64,000 bases of DNA from an uncultured Alphaproteobacteria bacterium (GTDB lineage: Bacteria > Pseudomonadota > Alphaproteobacteria > HIMB59 > GCA-002718135): positions 1-64,000 of the forward strand of contig CACEMR010000002.1 of the NCBI GenBank assembly GCA_902560725.1. The letters are read 5' to 3'. Positions within the stretch are counted from its first letter, which is position 1. Every line of letters begins with the position of its first letter. A program made the translations under genes and the position numbers. Shown one piece after another: positions 1 to 9,307 of this stretch. The notes beneath the pieces were generated by a model. That model saw nothing but the letters and a program-made list of their open reading frames with translations. It did not search any database and was not told the origin of the DNA.

Positions 1-1
1 T

Positions 2-60
2 GAAAATAATATATTTGCGACAACAAAAGATTTAAAGAAAAAAAATATTATGTTTTAGAA
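2..60 (+). other. 5' part of leuS in a shifted frame
   Basis: Translated from base 2, this stretch reads like the LeuS segment that precedes the ATP-binding motif and ends in Lys-Lys-Lys-Asn at about base 46. It then meets a TAG at 56-58. Moving one base at 46/47 yields Tyr-Tyr-Val-Leu-Glu running straight into the Met at 61, the normal LeuS order just before Pro-Tyr-Pro-Ser-Gly. So these bases are leuS coding sequence separated from the rest by an apparent loss of one T. Whether this is a sequencing error or a real mutation cannot be told from the window. Confidence 0.8.
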
Positions 61-2457
61 ATGTTTCCTTATCCGTCTGGAAAAATTCATATGGGACATG
101 TTAGAAATTACACTTTAGGAGATGTAATAGCTAGATATAAAAGAATGAAGGGTTTTAATGTTCTTCACCCAATGGGTTGGGATGCTTTTGGTCTACCTGC
201 TGAAAATGCAGCTATAACTGAAAAAAAGCACCCTAAGGAGTGGACTTACAAAAATATAGAAACAATGAAAAAACAACTATTGCAAATGGGGTTGTCTTTA
301 GATTGGAAAAGAGAAATAGCAACATGTCATCCAGATTACTACAAACATGAACAAAAGTTTTTTATAGATTTATTCAATGCGGGTTTAGCTTATAAAAAAG
401 AGGCTGAAGTTAATTGGGATCCAGTTGATAAAACTGTATTAGCAAACGAACAGGTTATTGATGGAAAGGGTTGGAGATCTGGTGCTGTTGTTGAAAAAAA
501 GAAGTTATCTCAGTGGTTTTTAAAGACCTCTAAATATTCTGAAGAACTTCTTAATGATCTTGAAAAACTAGATAAGTGGCCAAATAAAGTTAAAATAATG
601 CAATCTAATTGGATAGGTCGTTCTGTAGGTGCTGAAATCGACTTCCAAGTATCTAATAGTGTTGATAAAATAAAAATTTTTACAACAAGGCCTGATACAA
701 TATATGGTGCTACTTTTTTAGCTTTATCAACTGACCACAAGATATCAAAGGGATTATCTAAAAAACACCCTACTATTAAAAAGTTTATAGAGGAGTGCAA
801 AGTTATAAACCCTGATAAGGTCAAAAAAGGTTATAATACAGGCCTTACTGTTGATCACCCTTTTATCAAAGAAAAGAAAATTCCAGTTTTTATCGCTAAC
901 TTTGTTCTAATGGAATATGGTTTGGGAGCAATTTTTGGATGTCCGGCTCACGATCAACGAGATTTAGATTTTGCCAATGAATACAATTTAGAGGTTGTAA
1001 GTGTTGTTAAGCCGGTTAGTTTAAAAGAGGAAGAATTTATAGTCGAAAAAATCGCTTTTACTGAAAATGGAAAAGTTATCAATTCAGACTTTTTAAATGG
1101 ACTAACAACTGAAAAAGCAAAAAATAAAATTATTGATGTTTTAGAAGAAAAAAAAATTGGGTGCAAAAAAATAAACTACAAACTTAGAGATTGGGGAATT
1201 TCACGACAGAGATTTTGGGGGTGCCCAATACCAATAATCTACAGAGAAGACGGTGAGTTAAAACCAGTTGATATAGATAGTTTGCCAGTAAAGTTACCAG
1301 AGGTTGATAATTTTAATGAGTCAGAAAGTACTTTAAAAAATATTAGTGAATGGAAAGAAACAAAGTGTCAAGAAACAGGGATGAAAGCAATAAGAGAAAC
1401 AGATACTTTTGATACTTTTTTTGAGTCTTCCTGGTATTATTTTAGGTATTGTAATGCTAGATCTGAAAAACCTTTTGAAAAAGAAGATATTGATTATTGG
1501 CTGCCTGTTGATCAATACATTGGGGGTATAGAACATGCTATCTTACACTTACTTTATTCAAGATTTTTTACAAAAGCTTTAAGGGATTTAGGTTATTTTA
1601 AACTAAACGAACCATTTGACGGTTTGTTTACTCAGGGGATGGTTACCCATCAAACATATAGAAACAAAAACAATGAATGGTTAGAACCTGGAGAGATTAA
1701 AAAGGTTGGTAATAGTTTTTTTGATAAAGAAAATATTGAGGTAAAAATCGGTAAAATTGAAAAAATGAGTAAATCAAAAAAAAACGTTATTGACCCTAGT
1801 GAAATTATAAATCTTTATGGCGCAGATACTGCAAGGTGGTTTATGTTATCAGATAGCCCCCCTGATAGAGATTTGCAGTGGACTGAAACCGGTATTGCAT
1901 CATCATATAAGTTTATTAATAAGATTTGGGACTTGTTAAGTAAGTATAAAAACTATTCTTTAAAAACCAAAACCGATGAAAATGTTTTAGACAGTTTCAG
2001 ATTATTGACAAATGAAGTATCTCAAAATATTGAAGATTTTCAATTTAACAAATCAATTGCTAAAATATACGAGTATGTGAACTTGTTGAGTGATAGTTTG
2101 ATAAAAAACATTTTAAATAAAGATGATTTTAACTGGTCTTTAAAAAGACTTGCAATATTATTACAACCATTCATACCACATATTAGTGAAGAAATATGGT
2201 TAAATTTAAGAAATGATGATCTTTGTATTAATCAAACATGGCCTGTGGAGAAAGTGTTTCAAAAAAATACAAAAATTAATATTGCTGTTCAAATTAATGG
2301 TAAAACAAGAGCTGTTATTGAGGTTAAAAGCGATACAAAAAAAGATGAGATAATTGAAATGACGAAAAAAGACATAAAGATAAAAAAATATTTAGAAAGT
2401 AAAGAAATTATTAAAGAAATTTACGTTCCAAATAAAATAATCAACTTTGTTTTATAG
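61..2457 (+). CDS. leuS: Leucyl-tRNA synthetase (5'-incomplete/frameshifted)
   Basis: Cytoplasmic class I aminoacyl-tRNA synthetase that charges tRNA-Leu using ATP. The HIGH-type signature appears as His-Met-Gly-His at residues 10-13 and KMSKS at about 568-572; the editing (CP1) domain lies between them and the anticodon-binding domain follows. From this Met the product is 798 residues, about 60 short of the E. coli enzyme (860), because the true N-terminus lies upstream in another frame. The Met at 61 is an internal methionine, not a plausible native start. Five bases separate it from lptE, and leuS-lptE-holA is a common proteobacterial order. Confidence 0.93.
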   Translation: MFPYPSGKIHMGHVRNYTLGDVIARYKRMKGFNVLHPMGWDAFGLPAENAAITEKKHPKEWTYKNIETMKKQLLQMGLSLDWKREIATCHPDYYKHEQKFFIDLFNAGLAYKKEAEVNWDPVDKTVLANEQVIDGKGWRSGAVVEKKKLSQWFLKTSKYSEELLNDLEKLDKWPNKVKIMQSNWIGRSVGAEIDFQVSNSVDKIKIFTTRPDTIYGATFLALSTDHKISKGLSKKHPTIKKFIEECKVINPDKVKKGYNTGLTVDHPFIKEKKIPVFIANFVLMEYGLGAIFGCPAHDQRDLDFANEYNLEVVSVVKPVSLKEEEFIVEKIAFTENGKVINSDFLNGLTTEKAKNKIIDVLEEKKIGCKKINYKLRDWGISRQRFWGCPIPIIYREDGELKPVDIDSLPVKLPEVDNFNESESTLKNISEWKETKCQETGMKAIRETDTFDTFFESSWYYFRYCNARSEKPFEKEDIDYWLPVDQYIGGIEHAILHLLYSRFFTKALRDLGYFKLNEPFDGLFTQGMVTHQTYRNKNNEWLEPGEIKKVGNSFFDKENIEVKIGKIEKMSKSKKNVIDPSEIINLYGADTARWFMLSDSPPDRDLQWTETGIASSYKFINKIWDLLSKYKNYSLKTKTDENVLDSFRLLTNEVSQNIEDFQFNKSIAKIYEYVNLLSDSLIKNILNKDDFNWSLKRLAILLQPFIPHISEEIWLNLRNDDLCINQTWPVEKVFQKNTKINIAVQINGKTRAVIEVKSDTKKDEIIEMTKKDIKIKKYLESKEIIKEIYVPNKIINFVL

Positions 2458-2462
2458 TATAA

Positions 2463-2957
2463 ATGAAAAACCTTTTATTTTTTTTTATTTTTTTTATTGT
2501 TTCTTGTGGTGGTGTTAATTTTGTTTACAAAGACAATATCAATTTAAACAACCCAATATACAACAAAACACTGGTTAGCTTTTCTGGAAAAACTTTTCCA
2601 GAGTTTTATAGATATGCTTCATTGTATTTTGGTAACACTAAGGAAAATGTTTATGGTCTAAATATAAATATAGAAGAAAAAAAAATTAAAAGGTCTGTTC
2701 AAACCAATCAAGCAATTTCCAAAGTAGATTATGAGCTTAGATTTGATTATGAGTTATTTAGTGAAACAGAAAGATGTATTATTTATAAAAAAAATATTTT
2801 ATCAAGATTCTCTTTTGAACCAAAGTCTTCTGGTTATAATTTTGGATCTGATCAATCTCTTGAAAAGTTGTACGAACTTGCAACAAAGGAAAATTTTAAA
2901 AGATTTGTTGATTTTTATGCAAACGACAGAAACACAAGTTGTTCAAATGAAGGGTGA
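2463..2957 (+). CDS. lptE: LPS-assembly lipoprotein LptE-like
   Basis: Predicted outer-membrane lipoprotein of 164 residues. A hydrophobic signal segment (residues 3-14) ends in a lipobox with Cys15. In the Lpt system LptE plugs the LptD barrel and helps insert lipopolysaccharide into the outer leaflet. The family is poorly conserved, so the call rests on the lipobox, the size and the position between leuS and holA, where lptE sits in many proteobacteria. Its 3' end overlaps the holA start by 11 bases, suggesting translational coupling. Without the context it would be a hypothetical lipoprotein. Confidence 0.65.
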   Translation: MKNLLFFFIFFIVSCGGVNFVYKDNINLNNPIYNKTLVSFSGKTFPEFYRYASLYFGNTKENVYGLNINIEEKKIKRSVQTNQAISKVDYELRFDYELFSETERCIIYKKNILSRFSFEPKSSGYNFGSDQSLEKLYELATKENFKRFVDFYANDRNTSCSNEG

Positions 2958-3885
2958 AGCAATAAGTTTTGTTTTAAATAAAAATTTTCAACTAAATAAG
3001 AGTTTTTATTTTATTTCTGGAAATGAAAACACCCTTATGCAAAAAATAAAAGATTTGATTGTTGAAAAATCCAGAGACACTTCACCTATAGAGGTAAATC
3101 ATTTAAAAACCTTGAGCGAAACAAATAATGATGTGGGTCTTTTTAGTAAAAATAAATTATATATAATATCTGATGCAAGGGGGATAAGTGAAAATGAACT
3201 AAACAAGATAGACAAAAGCGAAGATATTTTTATATTTTTTCTAGAGAACTCGCCTAAGATTAAAACAATTAAAAATATTTTTTTAAAAAGGTCAGACAGC
3301 TTGGTTTTTGATTGTTATGAGCTTTCAAAAGAACTTAAAACAAAAATTGTAAAAAATTATTTAACAGATATTGGAAGAAAATTGAACCAGGACTTGTTTT
3401 GGTTACTTGTTGAAAAACTCGATAATAGATATGGTTTTTTAGAAAAGGAACTAGATAAGTTTAAAGAGTTAAATAATGACGATTTAAACGAGAAAGAAAT
3501 AAAATCAGTAATTTCTAAGAACAGTTTTGATGTTGAGAGGGTTTTTTTTCAGGTGTTAAATAAAAATGAAGCAATTATAAATAAATTCAATGAAAAAATT
3601 AAAAATAATGCTGAGGTTAATCAGCTTTATTATGTAATAAAACAATTCTCTTACTTGATAATAAGTAATAACAGCCAAGACGAATTTGAAAAAAATATTC
3701 CAAAGTATTTATTTCGTGAAAAAGGTTTTTTAATCGATTTATTCAAAAAATTTAACAAAAGTAAAAAAAAGTCTTTGTTAAACTTGCTTTTAAAAACTGA
3801 GGGGGAGATTAGAAAGACAAGTGACCTTTCTTTGGTATTGGTTCTTCGTTTTCTTTTAAATTTTAAAAAATTGACTACTTTTTAA
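2947..3885 (+). CDS. holA: DNA polymerase III delta subunit
   Basis: Delta subunit of the clamp loader, which opens the sliding clamp for loading at primed DNA. The open frame extends back to 2731, but that extension only shadows lptE; the ATG at 2947 gives a 312-residue protein, near the usual 330-345, and leaves a short overlap with lptE. The N-terminal half has the AAA-like fold pattern without Walker motifs, as expected for delta, followed by a helical collar domain. Sequence conservation is low, so synteny after leuS-lptE adds much of the support. It ends tail to tail with parB, overlapping by 11 bases. Confidence 0.82.
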   Translation: MKGEAISFVLNKNFQLNKSFYFISGNENTLMQKIKDLIVEKSRDTSPIEVNHLKTLSETNNDVGLFSKNKLYIISDARGISENELNKIDKSEDIFIFFLENSPKIKTIKNIFLKRSDSLVFDCYELSKELKTKIVKNYLTDIGRKLNQDLFWLLVEKLDNRYGFLEKELDKFKELNNDDLNEKEIKSVISKNSFDVERVFFQVLNKNEAIINKFNEKIKNNAEVNQLYYVIKQFSYLIISNNSQDEFEKNIPKYLFREKGFLIDLFKKFNKSKKKSLLNLLLKTEGEIRKTSDLSLVLVLRFLLNFKKLTTF

Positions 3886-4708
3886 GCCTTTTCATAATAT
3901 CATCAAGTTGGTTAAGATCACTATAATATAAAGTTAAAGAACCTGAGGATCCACTTTCGTTAAATTGAATAGATGTTTTTAATCCTATTTTGCTTGAGAG
4001 TTCTTTTTCAAGATCTAAAATATTTGGGTCTTTAGAGTTGTTTGTTTTTTTGGTTTTTTTAAATTTAGAGGTAATTTTTTCGACATCTCTTACGCTTAAG
4101 TTTTTATTTACAATTTCTTTTGCTTTTTCAAGAGCGTTTGGAACACCTATCAGAGCCCTTGCGTGACCCATTGAAAGTTCCCCGCTTATTACCATTTGTT
4201 GTATTTTGCTATCTAGCTCTAAAAGCCTGAGAAGGTTTGATACATGACTTGGGCTTTTGCCAATAATTTTTGCTAATTGATCATTAGAAATGTTTTTAAT
4301 TTGAATCAAGCCTTTATAGGCATTAGCCTCTTCAATTACGTTTAGGTCTTCTCTTTGAATGTTTTCAATTAAAGCGGACTCTAAAACATCGGAGTTTTCT
4401 AATTCTTTAACAACACAATCTACTTCATGCAAGCCTGCTAACTGTGAAGCTCTCCACCGTCTTTCCCCTGCTATTATTTGATATTGATTATCTTCCTCCA
4501 ACCTAACTACAATTGGTTGAATTAATCCTTGGTTTTTTATTGATGTTGCAAGTTCATTTAGATCTGCTTCTTTAAAGTTTTTTCTTGGTTGTGTGGGGTT
4601 TGGTTTTATTTGAGAAATGTTTATTTTCTGGACTCCATAATTATCTTTGTTATTTGATGGCGATAACAAGGCCCCCAATCCCATACCAAGTTTGTTTTCT
4701 CTGTTCAT
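3875..4708 (-). CDS. parB: Chromosome partitioning protein ParB
   Basis: CTP-dependent DNA clamp that loads at parS and spreads to form the segregation complex. The 277-residue protein has the N-terminal ParB/sulfiredoxin-like domain with the nucleotide-binding Gly-Glu-Arg-Arg motif at 81-84, a central helix-turn-helix (Gly-Lys-Ser-Pro-Ser-His-Val-Ser region) and a C-terminal dimerisation domain after a Lys-rich linker. It overlaps parA by 4 bases, so the two are one operon with rsmG and mnmG. Two parS palindromes lie 3-4 kb upstream at 7949 and 8140. Confidence 0.97.
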   Translation of the reverse strand: MNRENKLGMGLGALLSPSNNKDNYGVQKINISQIKPNPTQPRKNFKEADLNELATSIKNQGLIQPIVVRLEEDNQYQIIAGERRWRASQLAGLHEVDCVVKELENSDVLESALIENIQREDLNVIEEANAYKGLIQIKNISNDQLAKIIGKSPSHVSNLLRLLELDSKIQQMVISGELSMGHARALIGVPNALEKAKEIVNKNLSVRDVEKITSKFKKTKKTNNSKDPNILDLEKELSSKIGLKTSIQFNESGSSGSLTLYYSDLNQLDDIMKRLKK

Positions 4709-5475
4709 GATTTTACATTTTGGTTCAAAATTACTTCTTTTGCAAGCTCAATATAAGCTAAAGAGCCTGCACAATGTGTATCATATATAAGTGCTGGCTT
4801 TCCATGGCTTGGTGCTTCTGATATTTTTATATTTCTTGGTATTGTTGTTTTGTAAACTTTTTTTTCAAAGTGTTGTCTTACATCTTTTTCAACTAATGAG
4901 CTTAGAGAGTTTCTTTTATCTACCATTGTTAATAATATTCCTTCTATTTCCAACTTTTTATTATAACTTTGTTGAATTAGTTCAATTGTTTTCATTAGTG
5001 CAGACAACCCCTCTAAGGCAAAAAATTCTGATTGAAGTGGGATAAGGGCTGAGTCTGATGCTACTAGTGAGTTGATTGTTAATAGCCCAAGCGCCGGTGG
5101 GCAATCTATAAAAACATAATCAAAATTATCTATTTCTTTAAAAATATTGGTGAAAGTATATTCTCTTTTATCAAAACTTGTTAATTCTACCTCTGCAGCG
5201 GCTAAATCGGTGTTGGCCCCTATTATGCTTAGTCCTGGGATTATTGTTTCTTTGATACCTTCCTTTAAAAGTTTTTTTTCATGTATCATTTCATAAATCG
5301 AGGGGTCTCTTGATTTATAAGGAATACCCAATCCCGTGCTTGCATTACCTTGGGGGTCTGCATCAATGATTAAAACATTTTTTTTTACTGCTGCTAGTGA
5401 TGTTGCAAGATTTATGGTTGTTGTTGTTTTTCCAACTCCTCCTTTTTGATTAGTAACAGATATTATTTTAATCAT
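4705..5475 (-). CDS. parA: Chromosome partitioning ATPase ParA
   Basis: Deviant Walker-A ATPase that forms a nucleoid-bound gradient pulling ParB-parS complexes apart. The signature Lys-Gly-Gly-Val-Gly-Lys-Thr-Thr lies at residues 11-18, with Asp-Ala-Asp-Pro-Gln-Gly near residue 38 and Phe-Ile-Asp-Cys-Pro-Pro (Walker B) near 122. At 256 residues it is the usual chromosomal ParA/Soj size, without the N-terminal helix-turn-helix extension of plasmid ParAs. It overlaps rsmG and parB by four bases on either side, the standard rsmG-parA-parB arrangement near bacterial origins. Confidence 0.97.
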   Translation of the reverse strand: MIKIISVTNQKGGVGKTTTTINLATSLAAVKKNVLIIDADPQGNASTGLGIPYKSRDPSIYEMIHEKKLLKEGIKETIIPGLSIIGANTDLAAAEVELTSFDKREYTFTNIFKEIDNFDYVFIDCPPALGLLTINSLVASDSALIPLQSEFFALEGLSALMKTIELIQQSYNKKLEIEGILLTMVDKRNSLSSLVEKDVRQHFEKKVYKTTIPRNIKISEAPSHGKPALIYDTHCAGSLAYIELAKEVILNQNVKS

Positions 5476-6077
5476 AGTTTGCTGAATTTTTTAATATTTA
5501 AAACATATCCCCCGCCAACACTTTTGCTTTCATAAAGCTTGTGTTGAAACTTAAAATATTTCTTTGCGTCATTAATTTCATCTTTAACACTTCTTCCTTT
5601 AAGAAAAAGAAGTGATGTGTTTTTTTTTGTAAAAATAAGTGAATAATGTAAGATTTTTTTAAGTGGGGCAAAAGCTCTGCAAATAACAAAGTCAAATTTC
5701 TTGTTTTTAATATTTTCTACCCTGGAGCAAATAGCTTTAACTGAGATTTTGCTTTCTTTTGAAAATTCCTTAATAAAGTTAATTTTTTTTAACTTTGAGT
5801 CGGCCAATAGAAGGTTTGTGTAACCATAAACAGTTAATACCAAGCCAGGAAGCCCGGCGCCTGTTCCTAAATCAATAATTGAAGATTTTTTATCAGGAAT
5901 AAATTTGGATAGTTGTAGTGAGTCATTTATGTGTCTGTCCCAAGGGTTTTTCAATGTTGATGATCCAACAAGGTTAAGATGTTGGTTCGTTTTTTTTAAA
6001 CTTTCAAGATACAATTCAATTAAGCTAATTTGTTTTTTTGATAGGTTGTATTGTTTTATTAGAGTTTCTTTTTTCAA
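5472..6077 (-). CDS. rsmG: 16S rRNA (G527-N7) methyltransferase
   Basis: SAM-dependent methyltransferase (GidB family) that adds the m7G at position 527 of 16S rRNA; in other bacteria its loss gives low-level streptomycin resistance. The SAM-binding motif Ile-Asp-Leu-Gly-Thr-Gly-Ala-Gly lies at about residues 67-74, and the family hallmark Asp-Arg-His-Ile-Asn-Asp-Ser at 47-53. The length of 201 residues is typical. It is the third gene downstream of mnmE in one minus-strand run and sits two bases from mnmG. Confidence 0.95.
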   Translation of the reverse strand: MKKETLIKQYNLSKKQISLIELYLESLKKTNQHLNLVGSSTLKNPWDRHINDSLQLSKFIPDKKSSIIDLGTGAGLPGLVLTVYGYTNLLLADSKLKKINFIKEFSKESKISVKAICSRVENIKNKKFDFVICRAFAPLKKILHYSLIFTKKNTSLLFLKGRSVKDEINDAKKYFKFQHKLYESKSVGGGYVLNIKKFSKL

Positions 6078-6079
6078 TA

Positions 6080-7954
6080 CTATGCTGCTTTTTTGTTTTT
6101 ATTTTTTTTAATATATCTTAATATTGCTATAATTGCTGCTGGGGTAACTCCCGAAACTCTTGATGCCGCCCCTAAAGTAGGGGGTGTTATTTTAGACAGC
6201 TTCTCAATTATTTCATTTGATAGGCTTCCAACATAATTATAATTAATATTTTTAGGGATTTTTAAACCCTCCTCTTTTTTGAAATCCGAAATGTCTGCTC
6301 TTTGCCTATCAAGGTATCCTAAGTACTTTGCTTCTATTTCTATCTGTTCTATTGCGTCTTTGTTAAGTTTTTTAAGCTCTGGGAGTATTTTTTTTAATTT
6401 GGCTGTTGTTATGTTTGTAAACGAAAGAAGCTCTATGATGTTTCTCTTTTTGCCATCTTTATTTATTTTGATACCCTTTTTTAACAACTTGTTGGGGGTT
6501 ATTTGAAAACTTCTTGCAAGTTTAAAACCATCTTTAATCATCTTTAATTTTTTATCAAAAAAATTTTTCCTTTCATCCCCTACACAACCTATCTCAATAC
6601 CAAGCGGTGTCAGTCTCTGGTCTGCATTGTCTGAGCGAAGCAAAAGTCTGTATTCTGATCTTGATGTGAACATTCTATAAGGTTCATTTGTTCCTTTAGT
6701 AACTAGGTCGTCAATTAGCACACCGATATAACCATCCGACCTTGAAATAATAAATTTTTTATTACTTTTTGTAGTAATAGAGGCGTTTATTCCAGCAATT
6801 ACCCCTTGTGCTGCAGCCTCTTCATAGCCAGTGGTTCCGTTTATCTGTCCTGCAAAAAAAAGATTTTTTATTTTTTTTGTTTCAAGAGTGTGTGTAAGCT
6901 CTTGTGGGTTTATAAAATCATATTCAATAGCGTAAGCTGGTTGTGTAATAACAACATTTTCTAAACCTTTAATCGTTTTAACAAAGCTCTCTTGTATTTC
7001 GGTTGGAAGCGATGAAGAAATGCCATTTGGATATATTAAGTCGCTTTCTAAGCCCTCGGGCTCAAGAAAAATTTGGTGAGATTTTCTGTTTTTAAACTTA
7101 TTAACCTTGTCTTCTATTGATGGGCAATATCTAGCACCCATTGATTGAATCTCTCCGGAATACATTGGTGATAGTTTTAGATTTTTAGATATAATTTTGT
7201 GTGTTTTTTCATTTGTGTGGGTGATAAAACAGGATATTTGTGGGATGTGGATATCTCTGTTAATAAAAGAAAAGGGTATTTTGTTTTTATCCGCTGTTTG
7301 TTCTGATAAGTTGTTGAAATTTATAGATTTTTTTAACAATCTAGGGGGTGTTCCTGTCTTTAATCTGCCTATTGAAAACTTTAGTTCATTTAACTTGTCG
7401 GCAAGCCTAATTGATGGTTTGTCTCCAACTCTGCCTGCATCTTGTTTTTTAGAGCCTATCCTTATTAACCCTTTTAAAAACGTTCCTGTAGTTAACACAA
7501 CTGAATCAGCTCCTATAGTTTGATTATTCTCTAATATAACACCGCTTACTGTTTTTTGAGAAATTAACAAATCTTCAACAGAGCCCTCAATAACAAAGAG
7601 GTTTTTTTGTTCTTTAACAAGTTTTTTAACAGCTTTTTTGTATAATTCTCTATCATTTTGAGCCCTTGGACCACGAACTGCTGCTCCTCGGCTTGAGTTA
7701 AGCATTCTAAATTGAATACAAGACAGATCTGTTGCTTTTGCCATTATTCCATCAAGAGCATCTATTTCTTTAACCAGATGCCCTTTTCCTAGACCGCCTA
7801 TTGCAGGGTTGCATGACATTTCTCCAATTTTATCAACTTTGTGGGTAACTAAAGCCGTTTTACTTCCTGTTCTTGCTGAAGCACAAGCAGCTTCAACACC
7901 AGCATGACCGCCCCCTATAACAACAACATCATATTTTAAATCAAAATTTTTCAC
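6080..7954 (-). CDS. mnmG: tRNA uridine-5-carboxymethylaminomethyl enzyme MnmG
   Basis: FAD-dependent partner of MnmE that makes cmnm5U at the wobble position of several tRNAs, using glycine and methylene-tetrahydrofolate. A dinucleotide-binding Gly-Gly-Gly-His-Ala-Gly motif sits at 14-19 and the family signature Cys-Asn-Pro-Ala-Ile-Gly-Gly follows near residue 48. The full length of 624 residues matches E. coli. The start is GTG at 7954, and that codon lies inside a parS palindrome (7949-7960). MnmE is encoded six bases upstream, so the two partner subunits are co-transcribed. Confidence 0.97.
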   Translation of the reverse strand: MKNFDLKYDVVVIGGGHAGVEAACASARTGSKTALVTHKVDKIGEMSCNPAIGGLGKGHLVKEIDALDGIMAKATDLSCIQFRMLNSSRGAAVRGPRAQNDRELYKKAVKKLVKEQKNLFVIEGSVEDLLISQKTVSGVILENNQTIGADSVVLTTGTFLKGLIRIGSKKQDAGRVGDKPSIRLADKLNELKFSIGRLKTGTPPRLLKKSINFNNLSEQTADKNKIPFSFINRDIHIPQISCFITHTNEKTHKIISKNLKLSPMYSGEIQSMGARYCPSIEDKVNKFKNRKSHQIFLEPEGLESDLIYPNGISSSLPTEIQESFVKTIKGLENVVITQPAYAIEYDFINPQELTHTLETKKIKNLFFAGQINGTTGYEEAAAQGVIAGINASITTKSNKKFIISRSDGYIGVLIDDLVTKGTNEPYRMFTSRSEYRLLLRSDNADQRLTPLGIEIGCVGDERKNFFDKKLKMIKDGFKLARSFQITPNKLLKKGIKINKDGKKRNIIELLSFTNITTAKLKKILPELKKLNKDAIEQIEIEAKYLGYLDRQRADISDFKKEEGLKIPKNINYNYVGSLSNEIIEKLSKITPPTLGAASRVSGVTPAAIIAILRYIKKNKNKKAA

Positions 7955-7960
7955 GTGAAA
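7949..7960. other. parS: parS site (ParB-binding palindrome) 1
   Basis: Perfect 12-base palindrome TTTCACGTGAAA, the core of the bacterial chromosomal parS consensus. It covers the GTG start of mnmG and the mnmE-mnmG gap. ParB and ParA are encoded 2.5-4 kb away. Established knowledge of Caulobacter and Bacillus parS makes ParB loading the expected function. Confidence 0.88.
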
Positions 7961-9250
7961 TTACTTTCCTATACAAAAATCAGAAAATATTATATCTAAA
8001 ATTTCCTCAATATCAAACTTTTGATTAATTCCTCTAATTGAGGTTAGAGAGTTTCTTATGTTTTCTGCTGATATATCAATTTCTTTAAAATTGGTTTTTT
8101 TTAAACTAATTAGTGCTTTTTTTAAACTATTAACATGTCTTTCACGTGAAAAGATCGTGTCTTCAATAACATTGTTTTCAAGTTTTTTAGATATCTTGTT
8201 TAAAAGGTTTTTTACTCCATAGCCAGATTTGCTTGAAATGTTGTGAATTCCTTTAATTTTAATCTTGTTTATATCAAATTTAGATTTTACAAATATTTTA
8301 TTTTTAATGCTTTTATAGCTGTTTTTTTCCTTATTTTTTAAAAAAATAATGTTTAGGTCTGATTTTTTTGCGCTTTTTAGCGATTTCTCTATTCCTATTT
8401 TCTCTATAAGGTTTCTATATTTTCTTATTCCAGCTGTATCAATAAATGTATATTTGTTACCATTTATATCTAGTATTGAAGTTACCAAGTCTGTTGTTGT
8501 ACCTGGAATGTTGGTGACTATAGATATTTCTTTGTTGTTTATATAGTTTATAAATGAAGATTTACCTGTGTTTGGTTTACCTATTAGTGTTATAGTATAT
8601 CCACTAAAAATTTCTTTTGATAAAAGAGATTGTTCAATAGTTTTTTCTAACAAATTAACAATGTTCTTTTTTTGTTCTTTTATCTTTTTATATAAGTCCT
8701 TTGGAAGCTCCTCGTCTACAAAGTCTATTATGGCCTCAACATCAGCTAGAAGTTTCATAGTTTTTGTAGATATATTTTCAACAAACTCTTCAAGACCTCC
8801 TGTAAAGTTTTTAATTGCAATTCTTCTTTGGTTTTCGGTTTCTGCGTTTACTATGTCGTTTATTGACTCTGCCTCTAAAACCGTAAGCTTGTCGTTAAGC
8901 AACGCCCTTTTGGTAAACTCTCCAGGTTCGGCTGTTCTAAAGTTGTTTGCTATAAGTGTTTCGTTAATTTTGTTAATAATAGCAACACTTCCATGACATG
9001 ATATTTCAACCATCTCTTCACCTGTGTAGCTTTTTGGTTTTTTAAATACTGTTATGATAACCTGATCAATTATTTCTTTGTTTTTGTTTAGAATATAACA
9101 AACCGTGGGTGTTTTTTCTTTAATGGTTTTTTTGTTTATAATTTTTGTTATTGATTTAATAGACGTGCTGCCTGAAAGTCTAAAAAGAGCTATTGCTGAC
9201 TTTGATTTTTTAGTTGCTAAGGCAAATATCTTATCTGAGTTTTTTCGCAT
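7961..9250 (-). CDS. mnmE: tRNA modification GTPase MnmE
   Basis: Homodimeric GTPase that works with MnmG on wobble uridines. An N-terminal formyl-tetrahydrofolate-binding domain (1-115) is followed by a helical domain carrying an inserted G domain: G1 Gly-Lys-Pro-Asn-Thr-Gly-Lys-Ser at 224-231, G3 Asp-Thr-Ala-Gly at 271-274, and the conserved C-terminal Cys-Ile-Gly-Lys. The G4 motif, normally Asn-Lys-x-Asp, reads Ser-Lys-Phe-Asp at about 323-326. At 429 residues it is slightly shorter than E. coli (454). A second parS site (8140-8151) lies within this gene. Confidence 0.96.
   Translation of the reverse strand: MRKNSDKIFALATKKSKSAIALFRLSGSTSIKSITKIINKKTIKEKTPTVCYILNKNKEIIDQVIITVFKKPKSYTGEEMVEISCHGSVAIINKINETLIANNFRTAEPGEFTKRALLNDKLTVLEAESINDIVNAETENQRRIAIKNFTGGLEEFVENISTKTMKLLADVEAIIDFVDEELPKDLYKKIKEQKKNIVNLLEKTIEQSLLSKEIFSGYTITLIGKPNTGKSSFINYINNKEISIVTNIPGTTTDLVTSILDINGNKYTFIDTAGIRKYRNLIEKIGIEKSLKSAKKSDLNIIFLKNKEKNSYKSIKNKIFVKSKFDINKIKIKGIHNISSKSGYGVKNLLNKISKKLENNVIEDTIFSRERHVNSLKKALISLKKTNFKEIDISAENIRNSLTSIRGINQKFDIEEILDIIFSDFCIGK
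8140..8151. other. parS: parS site (ParB-binding palindrome) 2
   Basis: Second perfect TTTCACGTGAAA palindrome, inside the 3' part of mnmE and 179 bases from the first. Two copies this close, next to parAB, make chance unlikely in such AT-rich sequence, where CACGTG is rare. Confidence 0.88.
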
Positions 9251-9307
9251 TACAGTTGCGCAAATAAACTCTAAGTAATTACAAGTCTATATTTTTAAAT
9301 TGCTAAA

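Noticed and set aside
2731..2946. N-terminal extension of the holA frame
   Set aside because: It lies wholly within lptE in another frame, and the extra residues do not resemble HolA.
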